Assembly (NCBI GenBank): GCA_037446495.1
Contig: JBBIIL010000040.1
Coordinates: 1-27,229, forward strand
Length of the DNA stretch: 27,229 nt
Direction of reading: 5' to 3'
Source: CAIXZV01 sp037446495
GTDB taxonomy: Bacteria; Chloroflexota; Limnocylindria; Limnocylindrales; CSP1-4
Positions 1 to 7,044 of the stretch are shown here, piece by piece; position 1 is the stretch's first letter, and each line of letters opens with the position of its first letter. Both the position numbers and the translations under genes were made by a program. The notes beneath the pieces are model-generated. The model saw nothing but the letters and a program-made list of their open reading frames with translations, was not told where the DNA came from and did not search any database.

Positions 1-1
1 C

Positions 2-610
2 GCCGCGTCGCTGATGCGCAAGGTGAGCGGCACCGCCGGGGCCGTGGGCGCCGGGCTGATCGGGGCGCGCTGGCTGCGCCTGCCGGCCGCCCGGCTGGCC
101 GACCACTCGGTCGAGGCGGCGGCGGCGGCCGTGGTGCTGATGCGCGTCGGCTGCTTCCTCAACGGGTGCTGCGCAGGCGAGCCCACCGACCTGCCCTGGG
201 GCGTGACGTTCCCCGCCGGGTCGGCGGCGTGGGGGTCGCAGGTGCTGTCGGGGTCCAGCGGGATCCTCGGCTTCGCGGGCCACGTGGACCCGGTCCACCC
301 GACGCAGCTGTACGAGGCGGCGGCCGCCATCGGATGCGCCGCCGTGGCGGTCCGGGTGCGGCGGTGGGGCCGTCTGCCGGCCGGGTCGGCCGCGCTCGCC
401 TTCGCGGCCGCGTTCCTCGCGTTCCGAGTCGTCAACCAGTCGCTCCGGCCCGACGCGCCCGGTGCCACGCTGCCCCACGACGCGCTGCTCGCCGCCTACG
501 CGGTCGCGGCGCTGGCCGCCGGGGCGCTGATCGTGGTGCGCGTGGCGGCCGTTCGGCGCTCGGGCGACCTGCGCTTTGACCCCTGCCGCGCGTCCCTGCG
601 GACGGAGTAG
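2..610 (+). CDS. Prolipoprotein diacylglyceryl transferase (Lgt)-family protein, 5' end outside window
   Basis: C-terminal part of an integral membrane protein of the Lgt family, which transfers diacylglycerol from phosphatidylglycerol to the lipobox cysteine of prelipoproteins. The reading frame is open to the left edge, so the start is missing and the ATG at 14 is only the first internal Met. Family signatures are RVGCFLNGCCAG followed by PTDLPWGVTFP, and HPTQLYEA about 40 residues later. Several hydrophobic Ala/Val/Leu segments follow as in the last Lgt helices. The Cys-containing GCFLNGCC version differs from the classical RIGNFING motif of E. coli Lgt and belongs to a divergent subgroup, so lipoprotein maturation is a family inference. 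The gene ends 136 bp before the helicase gene. Confidence 0.75.
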   Translation, partial: AASLMRKVSGTAGAVGAGLIGARWLRLPAARLADHSVEAAAAAVVLMRVGCFLNGCCAGEPTDLPWGVTFPAGSAAWGSQVLSGSSGILGFAGHVDPVHPTQLYEAAAAIGCAAVAVRVRRWGRLPAGSAALAFAAAFLAFRVVNQSLRPDAPGATLPHDALLAAYAVAALAAGALIVVRVAAVRRSGDLRFDPCRASLRTE

Positions 611-680
611 GCTCGCCCAAGTGTCCGTCGGCGGTTCGAGGATGGCGGCGGCGGCCCACACGAGTGTCGGAGGGCGAGCC
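610..680. repeat. Long-range inverted repeat after the lgt-like gene
   Basis: GGCTCGCCC at 610-618 is the exact reverse complement of GGGCGAGCC at 672-680, separated by 53 nt that contain a weaker GTGT/ACAC pairing (621-624 with 658-661). It begins at the last base of the stop codon. It could be a terminator or a folded untranslated element upstream of the helicase gene. There is no T-tract, so the role is uncertain. Confidence 0.4.
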
Positions 681-746
681 GTTGGGGGCAGCTGAAGCCG
701 TCGCGACACCTAACCTGTCACGACGCCCGCGCACGATAGGCCCTGC

Positions 747-3700
747 ATGACGACACCCCTCCCGCCGGCTTGGGGCTTGGGCCCGGCCGCCCCCCTGACA
801 GCCGTCCAGCCGGACGCCTTCCCGCTCACCGATGAGCAGCGCGCCATCGTGGAGGCCGCGGACGGACCCGTCGTGGTTGTCGCGGGCGCCGGCACCGGGA
901 AGACGCGCGTCATCGTGGAGCGAGTCCGCTGGCTCCTGGCGGCGAAGGGCCAGCAGGCGCGGGACGGCAACCCCGCGCCCGCAGAGCCCGCGACACGCCA
1001 CGGCAACCCCTTCGACGGACCGCTCGCACCCGAGCAGCTCCTCGTGCTCACGTACAACGTGAAGGCGGCCGCGGAGCTGGGGCAGCGCCTGGACGCGGCC
1101 GTCGGGCCGGCGACGCGAGCCCGGATGTCGGTCAGCAACTTCCACAGCTTCTGCCAGCGCATCCTCACGGAGAACGCCGCGGACGCCGGCCTGCCGAGCC
1201 GCCCCGAGGTGCTGGACGGCATCGCCCAGGTGCTCCTGCTCAGGCAGATCCGTCCCGCCCTGGACCTGCGCTACCACGGCGACCAGGCGCTGGGCGGCCT
1301 CGTGGGCCTCATCAACCGCGCGAAGGACGAGCTGGTGGGCCCAGACGACTTCGACGCCTTCGTGGCCGTCGAGCGCAGGGTCTACGAGCAGCAGTACGGC
1401 TCCTTCGAGAGCGCCGTCGCCCGCCTGGAGGGCACCGCCCACCTGGGACCCCTGCGCGCCGTCCGGGGCGACTACGCGCGCGTCCGCGCCAGCGAGCGCG
1501 CGGAGGCTGCAGGGCTCCCGGTCAAGGACGCCGGGCGCGACGCCCACGAGAAGACCGCCGAGCGCGAGGCCCGCAGGAACGTCATCGGCACCGGCGGGCT
1601 CGTGGGCCGAAACCACCTCAGCGCGGAGCAGCTGGAGCGCGTGGACCAGCTCGCGGCCAGCTACGTGCGAGACGGCGCCGCGCTCGAGGTCCTGCGCCTC
1701 GACGAGATGGCGCGCGTCTACCGGGCCTACGAGGACACACTCGCCCAGCGCGGCCTCCTCGACTTCGGGGAGCAGATCGCCCTCGTCGCGCGCTTGTTCA
1801 AGGCCAAGCCCAACGTGCTCCGACGCTGGCAGCGCCAGTTCCGCTACATCCTCGTGGACGAGTTCCAGGACGCCAACGTCGCCCAGATCGAGCTCATCGA
1901 GCTCCTCGGCCGCACGCCCGATCGTCCAGACAACGTCATGGTGGTGGGCGACGACGACCAGTCCATCTACCGGTTCCGCGGTGCCAGCTTCGCCGCCTTC
2001 AGCGAGTTCGACGCGCGCTTCTCCCGTCCGCCCGCGCACGCGCCCGAGGGCCCCGCGCCCATCCCGCCCCGCCACCTCCACATCGAGCACAACTTCCGAA
2101 GCGTCCGCTCCGTGCTCGAGGCCGCCAACCGGCTGATCGCCCGCAACGAGACCCGCTTCGCGCCGGACAAGGTGTTGCGGACCGACAAGCCGCAGGGCGA
2201 CCCCATCGAGCTGCTCGTCTGCGCCGGGCCCGAGGACGAGGCCGTCGCCATCGTGGACGCCATCCGCGCATACCACGACGTCGGCCGGGACTGGAGCGAC
2301 ATCGCCGTCCTGTACCGCAAGCACAAGCACCGCGACGCCATCGTGGACCGGCTGCGGGCCGAGGACGTCCCGTTCACCATCGTGGGCGGGCTGTCCCTGT
2401 TCGAGACGCCGGAGATCCGGGACCTCGAGCAGGCCCTGCGCGCCATTGCGGACCCCGAGGACGACGCCGCGCTGGTGCGGATGATGACCAGCGGCCCATG
2501 GCGGCTGGACGCGCTGGAGATCCTCCGCGTCACCCGCGATGCGCGCTTCGACAAGAGCCGGCTGCTCGCGTCCATCGGTCGCATCGTCGCGTCCGGCCAG
2601 GCCCGCGAAGACCTGCTCGCCGGCGACGACCAGGCCGCGGTCGACGGGTCCGGGGCTCCTCGCTCCCGCGATGCGGCCGTGGTCGCCGCGCTCCGGGCCA
2701 AGCTGCGCCACCTCCAGGCCGCGATCGAGGAGCTCAACCCGCGCACCTGGCGAGACGGCCCGCACACCATCCTCGAGCGATACCTGGAGCTCACCGGGAC
2801 GGTCCTGGACCTCCTTGCCGTCGGGACGCTGGAGGCGAAGCGCTCCGTGGTGGCCATCGCATCGTTCCTGCGCTTCACCGCGGACTGGCAGGCGGCCAAC
2901 CCGAGCCGGACGCTGGCCGAGTTCATCGACTACCTCGACGCGTTCAAGGACGCCGGCGGCGAGCTGCCCACCTCGGTGGAGCTGTCCGAGGACGTGGAGG
3001 GCGTGCGCCTCATGACCCTCTACCAGGCGAAGGGCCTGGAGTTCCCGGCGGTCATCGTCCCGGACCTGCTCGAAGGCGAGTGGCCCGTCCGCGAGCAGGG
3101 CAGCGGCTGGTTCCCGCGCGAGCTCCTGCGCGAGCAGGTGCCCGGCGGCAACCTCCACCTCGACGAGGAGCGGCGGCTGCTCTACGTGGCGCTCACGCGC
3201 GCGCAAGAGCGCCTGCTGCTGACCACGCATGGGGGCGCCGGCGCCAAGGCACAGAGCGTGTTCGTGGGCGAGCTGCTGGACGGGTGCGGACCGGAGATCA
3301 CCCGCCTCGACCGGACCCTGGCGGGCGCGAGGGCCGGGGCTCACGCGGACGACGGGGCCGACACGGACGACGGCGCCGGCGGTGATACCGACAACGCCGA
3401 CGGCGCGCCCGACGCTGGGGCCAGTGCCGCCGCCGCCCTCGCGGCCGCCCGCCGGGTGCTTCCGCTGCCCTCGGCCCGGGAGCGCCGGCTCGCACTGCGG
3501 CTGCGGGCCTCGGAGCTCATCGGCCTCATGGAGGCCACCGCGGCCGCGGATCCCGAGGCGTCCGGGGCCCGGGCGGCCTTCAGCCAGCAACTGCGCGACC
3601 TGGGCCGTTCCGCGGCCATGGGTGCCGACGAGGCGCGCACGGCCGGCCTGGACCCGCTGACCTTCCGCACCGTGGCGCTCGACGCCGGTGCCGGCGCGAA

Positions 3701-4481
3701 CCTGCTCAAGGTGGCGCCACTGCCCCCCACCTTCTCCTACTCGTCGCTGTCGCGGTACGAGGGCTGCCCGCTCGCCTACGCCCTCGCCTACGTCTACCGG
3801 ATCCCGGAGCCCGCGAGGCCCGTGGGGGCGTTCACCTTCGGCTCCACGGCCCACGCCGCCTTCGAGGCCTTCACCCGCGAGCGTCGCGAGCGTGCCGCCC
3901 GGGGCGACCCCGCGCCCACCCGAGCGGACCTGGGCACGTTGTTCGCCCGCGAGTGGAAGCCCGAGGGCTTCGCCGATGCCACCGCGGAGGCCGCGTACAG
4001 GCGACGCATCGACACCATGCTCGACAGCTTCTATGCGGGCGAGCTCGCCACCGTGGGCGAGGCCATCCGAGAGGAGTCCCCGTTCGAGCTGGTCCTCGTC
4101 CCCGGTGACGGCAGCGCGCCGGTGCGGATCAACGGCAGCATCGACCGGGTGGACCGCCTGGAGGGCGGCGGCGTCGAGGTCGTCGACTACAAGACCGGCA
4201 AGGTGTCCAGCCAGAAGGACGTCGCCGAGAACCTCCAGCTGACCATCTACGCCCTCGCCTGCCGAGACGCCCTGGGCCTGGGCACGCCTGAGCGCGTGAC
4301 CCTCTACTTCACCGAGAGCGCCCAGCGGATGTCCACCGTGCGCGACGACGAGCAGCTGGACGCGGCCCGCACCCTCATCCTGGAGCGCGTGTCGCGGATC
4401 CGCGCCGGCGACTTCGCGGCGACGCCCGGCAAGGCGTGCCGGTGGTGCGACTACCGGGCCCTGTGCCCGGAGCGCGTGTGA
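747..4481 (+). CDS. UvrD/Rep-type superfamily 1 helicase fused to a C-terminal RecB-like PD-(D/E)XK nuclease with Cys cluster
   Basis: A 1244-residue helicase-nuclease, most likely for DNA break processing or repair. SF1 motifs in order: Walker A AGAGTGKT at 46-53; motif II DEFQD at 371-375; GDDDQSIYRFRG at about 401-412; TLYQAKGLEF at about 757-766; motif VI YVALTRAQERL at about 813-823. An Asp/Ala-rich linker lies at about 865-895. The C-terminal nuclease has D1133 (SIDRVDRLE) and the DYKTGK motif (D1147, K1149). C1007 plus C1231, C1234 and C1240 form the four-cysteine pattern of AddB/AdnAB-type nucleases, which in that family holds a 4Fe-4S cluster. Motor and nuclease are intact in one chain. 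No AddB, RecC or AdnA partner is adjacent. The RBS before ATG 747 is weak; the first motif close after it supports this start. Confidence 0.9.
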   Translation: MTTPLPPAWGLGPAAPLTAVQPDAFPLTDEQRAIVEAADGPVVVVAGAGTGKTRVIVERVRWLLAAKGQQARDGNPAPAEPATRHGNPFDGPLAPEQLLVLTYNVKAAAELGQRLDAAVGPATRARMSVSNFHSFCQRILTENAADAGLPSRPEVLDGIAQVLLLRQIRPALDLRYHGDQALGGLVGLINRAKDELVGPDDFDAFVAVERRVYEQQYGSFESAVARLEGTAHLGPLRAVRGDYARVRASERAEAAGLPVKDAGRDAHEKTAEREARRNVIGTGGLVGRNHLSAEQLERVDQLAASYVRDGAALEVLRLDEMARVYRAYEDTLAQRGLLDFGEQIALVARLFKAKPNVLRRWQRQFRYILVDEFQDANVAQIELIELLGRTPDRPDNVMVVGDDDQSIYRFRGASFAAFSEFDARFSRPPAHAPEGPAPIPPRHLHIEHNFRSVRSVLEAANRLIARNETRFAPDKVLRTDKPQGDPIELLVCAGPEDEAVAIVDAIRAYHDVGRDWSDIAVLYRKHKHRDAIVDRLRAEDVPFTIVGGLSLFETPEIRDLEQALRAIADPEDDAALVRMMTSGPWRLDALEILRVTRDARFDKSRLLASIGRIVASGQAREDLLAGDDQAAVDGSGAPRSRDAAVVAALRAKLRHLQAAIEELNPRTWRDGPHTILERYLELTGTVLDLLAVGTLEAKRSVVAIASFLRFTADWQAANPSRTLAEFIDYLDAFKDAGGELPTSVELSEDVEGVRLMTLYQAKGLEFPAVIVPDLLEGEWPVREQGSGWFPRELLREQVPGGNLHLDEERRLLYVALTRAQERLLLTTHGGAGAKAQSVFVGELLDGCGPEITRLDRTLAGARAGAHADDGADTDDGAGGDTDNADGAPDAGASAAAALAAARRVLPLPSARERRLALRLRASELIGLMEATAAADPEASGARAAFSQQLRDLGRSAAMGADEARTAGLDPLTFRTVALDAGAGANLLKVAPLPPTFSYSSLSRYEGCPLAYALAYVYRIPEPARPVGAFTFGSTAHAAFEAFTRERRERAARGDPAPTRADLGTLFAREWKPEGFADATAEAAYRRRIDTMLDSFYAGELATVGEAIREESPFELVLVPGDGSAPVRINGSIDRVDRLEGGGVEVVDYKTGKVSSQKDVAENLQLTIYALACRDALGLGTPERVTLYFTESAQRMSTVRDDEQLDAARTLILERVSRIRAGDFAATPGKACRWCDYRALCPERV

Positions 4482-4790
4482 TGAGGAGCGCGTCCTCAAG
4501 GGTCATCTGACCCAAGCCCCGTCACCCTTCAGATCCGGGCCATTCCTTCGTGCGAGTCCCCTGGACCGACGTGAGGTTGCCCCCCTGTCCGCTGCGGGCC
4601 AAGCAGCGCGAGGGGCACGGCCGAGATCCCGTCAGGCGTCCGCAGGCTCGGGCAAACGGGGCAAAGAGGAGGCGGGCACCAGGAGCGCAGGGTGAACGTC
4701 TGTGAGCCTGCGAGTGACGCCGCACGGCCCCGAGTTCAAACTCGGCGATCTGCTCTCCGGGCGCGGATCCCCCTGGCCCCGAGCCTGGCA

Positions 4791-4955
4791 TTCGACTCAC
4801 CGTCGATGGATCCCGGCCCCAGCCGTCGCTTGTTCGACGGAGCGTCGAAGTTATGACCGCCAGGGAGAGCTCCGGGCGCCGGTCTCGGTCGGTTCTTCGA
4901 CGCAGGGTCGATGTTCGGACGCAAGAGGTGCGAGAGATTCGACTGCCAGTCGATG
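4791..4955. repeat. Array of four phased interrupted palindromes, TTCGAC-N5-GTCGA(T/A)G
   Basis: Copies begin at 4791, 4833, 4896 and 4938. Each reads TTCGAC, five variable bases, then GTCGATG (GTCGAAG in the second copy). The spacings are 42, 63 and 42 bp, all multiples of 21 bp, which places every copy on the same face of the helix. Sequence between copies is not conserved, so the copies look like selected sites, not a recent duplication. Possible roles are operators for a dimeric regulator, a partition or origin-type site, or recombinase accessory sites. It resembles but does not match the LexA box of Gram-positive bacteria (CGAAC-N4-GTTCG). Confidence 0.7.
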
Positions 4956-5043
4956 CGAGGAGCCGGCGGGGCGGGGCGGAGGAGGCCGCGACCGGAGGAG
5001 TTCACGACCGGCCGACGAGCAGCTGCCGCGAGAACACATCGGC

Positions 5044-5049
5044 TATAGT
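5044..5049 (+). promoter_or_regulatory. -10-like element upstream of the truncated tRNA-Thr copy
   Basis: TATAGT lies 9 nt before the first base of the tRNA fragment, the same distance at which TAGACT (6764-6769) precedes the intact tRNA. No clear -35 hexamer is visible. This may be the original tRNA promoter, left behind when the 3' half was displaced. Confidence 0.4.
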
Positions 5050-5055
5050 GGCGGG

Positions 5056-5097
5056 CGCGCCGACATAGCTCAGCGGTAGAGCAGCTGTTTCGTAAAC
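5056..5097 (+). repeat. Left direct repeat: truncated 5' half of tRNA-Thr(CGT)
   Basis: These 42 nt are identical to 6776-6817. From 5059 they comprise the 5' acceptor strand, D-arm, 5' anticodon stem and loop with anticodon CGT (5091-5093). Identity stops at 5098, one base into the 3' anticodon stem. No 3' half follows; the next 20 nt lead to the stop codon of the convergent winged-helix gene. It has the form of one end of an integrated element. Confidence 0.85.
5059..5097 (+). pseudogene. tRNA-Thr(CGT) fragment, 5' half only
   Basis: The first 39 nt of the tRNA at 6779-6853, with GCCGACA acceptor strand and D-arm intact and the 3' half absent. It cannot fold into a cloverleaf and is not a functional tRNA. 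A transcript started at the upstream TATAGT would carry a tRNA 5' half and continue antisense into the winged-helix gene. Confidence 0.85.
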
Positions 5098-5117
5098 GCT
5101 CGCGACGCGGCTACCGC

Positions 5118-6017
5118 CTACTTAGGGCCCGTGGCTCGAAGCCAGTCGACCAGCTCCACCAGCCATCGGTCGAAGGCGAGCGCGAACGCGTTTCCGACAG
5201 CCTCGAGGTACGGCTGCGGCATGCCTTCGGCCACGATCCGATCCTGCAGTCTCTCGGCAAGCCGGCGTGCCTCGATCGCGCGGACCGTCGCAGACATGCC
5301 GGTGCGATCCGTGAAGCGGAGCACCTCGAGCGCAACGCCAAACTGCGCGACCCAATCGGGCTGCGGAACGGGCGGGCGCAAACCCGGCAGCACGGACAAC
5401 TTGGGCGGCAGCCCGACGCGTCGTTCGTTCCCTACGACGCTCATCCTGATCAGGCCAGCCAGCGCCAGGGCATCGATCGCTGAGGCGACGTTCGGTTTGG
5501 TGAAGCGGGTCGTCCGGGCTAGGTCCGCGATCGTGACAGCGCGCGGGGAGGCGGCCAGCAGGGCGGCGAGCACGTCGGCCCGAGCGTTGACCCCGAACGC
5601 TGCCCGCAGCCTGACGCGCACCCGGGCACGAGCGGTCGCTGATGCCATCCGCGCCTTGCTCCTGGGCTGGTAGTCCGGTCGGGGTCGCGTTGCCATCGGC
5701 CAGGCAGGGCCGCCGCCGGCGATCACGGTCGCGACGTACTCGCCGACAGACTCCGGCGACACCGCGAGCTCGCGCGCAACCTGCTTGAGGCGGGATCCGT
5801 TGACGTACCGGCCGTACTTGACGCACCAGTCCGTGCTCAGATCGCGGAGGCGCGCGTCGGCGTCGCCCAGCTCCGCCGTGAGGGCGATGAGCGCCTCGGG
5901 GTCGACTGCGCTGTCGTCCGGCTCGGCGGTTGCGTCCACGCCGAGCGCGGTCCACTGGATCCAAGCACGGTTCAGCAGCGCGGCCTGGAGGGGGCTATCG
6001 GAGCGCTGCATCAGCAT
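5118..6017 (-). CDS. Winged-helix DNA-binding protein, putative antitoxin/regulator of the tRNA-bounded module
   Basis: A 299-residue protein with a winged-helix fold in its middle: ADVLAALLAASPRAVTIADL, then LARTTRFTKPNVASAIDALA as the recognition helix and GLIRMSVVGNERRVGL as the wing, roughly residues 170-230. The N-terminal 130 residues and the C-terminal helical region (ending VELVDWLRATGPK) match nothing I recognise. Its start overlaps the end of the nucleotidyltransferase gene by 23 nt, so it is probably translationally coupled; a second ATG two codons in (6011) is an alternative. By analogy with AbiEi/AbiEii and MenA/MenT pairs it may be the antitoxin and autorepressor, though here it is the downstream gene. 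The stop codon lies 20 nt from the truncated tRNA. Function is inferred from fold and context only. Confidence 0.7.
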   Translation of the reverse strand: MLMQRSDSPLQAALLNRAWIQWTALGVDATAEPDDSAVDPEALIALTAELGDADARLRDLSTDWCVKYGRYVNGSRLKQVARELAVSPESVGEYVATVIAGGGPAWPMATRPRPDYQPRSKARMASATARARVRVRLRAAFGVNARADVLAALLAASPRAVTIADLARTTRFTKPNVASAIDALALAGLIRMSVVGNERRVGLPPKLSVLPGLRPPVPQPDWVAQFGVALEVLRFTDRTGMSATVRAIEARRLAERLQDRIVAEGMPQPYLEAVGNAFALAFDRWLVELVDWLRATGPK

Positions 6018-6585
6018 CGTCCACGCCGAGGGCCTTCAACGTCTCGGCGAGCACCAGGCGGAAGCCAGGCGAGGGGTCATGGCCCATCGCCCAGCGGGCG
6101 GCGTCCAACAACTCACCGCGCGTGGGCTCCAGCTCGCGCAGATCCTGAAAGTGGCGGCTTCGCGGACCCTGATCGGCTGACGCGTAGAGTTTGAAGCAGA
6201 CCATGTCGAACCGTCCGGCCAGCCAGGCAACGAGACCGCCGAAGTCGCGCCGATCCAAGCGCGTCTCGAACCCGTCCGGAAGACCCAGGTCCAGAAGGGA
6301 GTCGGGACCCGTGTTGAGCCAGTCGTCCGCCAACCCGAGCGTCCGCGCAACGCCGACGATGGCGTCTCGCAACGGCTCCGGCAGAGGGCGCATCGGGCAT
6401 ACGCGACCCATCGTCCACGCTCCAAGAATGTCCAGGTCCTTGGTCGTCGGTCGACTGATGAGTCCCTGCAGGATGAGGTTGCCGCCGCCCACAATCACGA
6501 CCTCGAACGCGTCACCTCGTGCCGCGAGGAGCTCGCCCAGCGCGCTGAGTGCCGCCTCGAGCTGGACCTTGCCAATCGCATCCAT
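5995..6585 (-). CDS. DUF6036-like nucleotidyltransferase-fold protein, putative toxin
   Basis: A 196-residue protein. Nucleotidyltransferase core: VVIVGGGNLILQGLISRPTT followed by KDLDILG, that is a GGG turn at 33-35 and the metal-binding D50-x-D52 pair after R45 and T47/T48. A later segment, SRHFQDLRELEPTRGELLDA, has the helix seen in DUF6036 and AbiEii-like proteins. Family members act as nucleotidyltransferases; AbiEii and MenT relatives are toxins, and MenT3 modifies tRNA 3' ends. Whether this one is toxic is inference. It is the first gene of a two-gene unit and probably translated from a leaderless mRNA, because the predicted transcription start falls at the ATG. Alternative: a housekeeping or antibiotic-type nucleotidyltransferase. 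Confidence 0.75.
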   Translation of the reverse strand: MDAIGKVQLEAALSALGELLAARGDAFEVVIVGGGNLILQGLISRPTTKDLDILGAWTMGRVCPMRPLPEPLRDAIVGVARTLGLADDWLNTGPDSLLDLGLPDGFETRLDRRDFGGLVAWLAGRFDMVCFKLYASADQGPRSRHFQDLRELEPTRGELLDAARWAMGHDPSPGFRLVLAETLKALGVDDADAALR

Positions 6586-6591
6586 GCGCCG

Positions 6592-6620
6592 AGCCTATGC
6601 TCATGCACAGGAAGAGTCAA
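6592..6620 (-). promoter_or_regulatory. Promoter of the nucleotidyltransferase/winged-helix unit, leaderless
   Basis: On the minus strand -35 TTGACT (6620-6615), a 17-nt spacer and -10 TAGGCT (6597-6592). The -10 ends 6 nt before the A of the ATG at 6585, so transcription should begin at or beside the start codon. No ribosome-binding site is present. Confidence 0.65.
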
Positions 6621-6643
6621 GTTATCGATTCGCAAGTTTGACT
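6615..6643. promoter_or_regulatory. Operator-like inverted repeat around the -35 element
   Basis: AGTCAA at 6615-6620 and TTGACT at 6638-6643 are inverted copies separated by 17 nt of locally AT-rich DNA, with partial matching (GTT/AAG) just inside. The left arm is the -35 hexamer itself, so a bound dimer would block transcription. The winged-helix product is the natural candidate ligand; this is inference. Confidence 0.45.
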
Positions 6644-6738
6644 TTGTCGGCGCTGGCGCTGCCACTGGACGGCTGGCCGAGGGAGCAGCGACCCGATAGG
6701 ACTCGAGCGGCACGTTCCGGACTCGACGTCTCGAAGGG

Positions 6739-6769
6739 TTGGACCGCGATCGGATCCGGCTGGTAGACT
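6739..6769 (+). promoter_or_regulatory. Promoter of the intact tRNA-Thr
   Basis: TTGGAC at 6739-6744, a 19-nt spacer and TAGACT at 6764-6769, 9 nt before the tRNA. This promoter lies inside the module, so the element would bring a new promoter to the host's tRNA gene. Confidence 0.5.
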
Positions 6770-6775
6770 CTCGCC

Positions 6776-6817
6776 CGCGCCGACATAGCTCAGCGGTAGA
6801 GCAGCTGTTTCGTAAAC
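6776..6817 (+). repeat. Right direct repeat overlapping the intact tRNA-Thr
   Basis: Identical over 42 nt to 5056-5097. Recombination between the copies would excise 1720 bp and leave a single complete tRNA-Thr with the promoter at 5044. The matching region is the 5' half of the tRNA up to the anticodon loop. Confidence 0.85.
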
Positions 6818-6853
6818 AGCAGGTCCTCGGTTCAAATCCGAGTGTCGGCTCCA
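6779..6853 (+). tRNA. tRNA-Thr (anticodon CGT)
   Basis: A full 75-nt cloverleaf. Acceptor GCCGACA (6779-6785) pairs with TGTCGGC (6843-6849), followed by discriminator T and encoded CCA. The anticodon stem GCTGT/ACAGC has loop TTCGTAA with anticodon CGT at 6811-6813, reading ACG threonine codons. The T-arm is CTCGG-TTCAAAT-CCGAG. The 5' half duplicates the truncated copy at 5059. Confidence 0.95.
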
Positions 6854-7044
6854 CTCCCCCGTTTCGTGCTCAGGAAGCCCTGCTATCTGGTCTTCCGAGC
6901 CGATCGGCGGGACCGCGGGGCTTGCCACCACGCTCACGGCGCGGGAAGACCTGCTAACTGGACACAATCCTCGCTGGGGCTGCGGGCGCACGCTCCGCTG
7001 CCGGCGATGCGGGCGCAATGCCTCTGCTCCGGAGAAGCGCGGTA

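Larger units (their letters stand above)
4482..5055. other. Gene-free region between the helicase gene and the truncated tRNA
   Basis: No reading frame here has a recognisable domain or convincing codon bias. The region holds a perfect 16-nt palindrome (CCGAGTTCAAACTCGG, 4730-4745), the four phased interrupted palindromes at 4791-4955, and a -10-like TATAGT at 5044-5049 just before the tRNA fragment. Confidence 0.6.

Noticed and set aside
432..4499. A 1355-codon open frame antisense to the helicase gene
   Set aside because: Its translation is low-complexity Gly/Arg/Val/Ala-rich with no domain. It is the shadow of a GC-rich gene in which stop codons are rare; the sense strand carries all helicase motifs in order.
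4730..4745. A second tRNA remnant suggested by CCGAG-TTCAAA-CTCGG
   Set aside because: It resembles a T-arm, but the loop has six bases instead of seven and no acceptor or anticodon arm can be found around it. It is a simple palindrome.
4791..4955. A CRISPR array
   Set aside because: The four repeats are short interrupted palindromes with variable centres and unequal spacing (42, 63, 42); there are no conserved repeats of CRISPR length and no cas genes.
4702..5079. A plus-strand frame across the palindrome array and into the tRNA fragment
   Set aside because: It runs into tRNA sequence, has no domain, and its composition changes across the palindromes.
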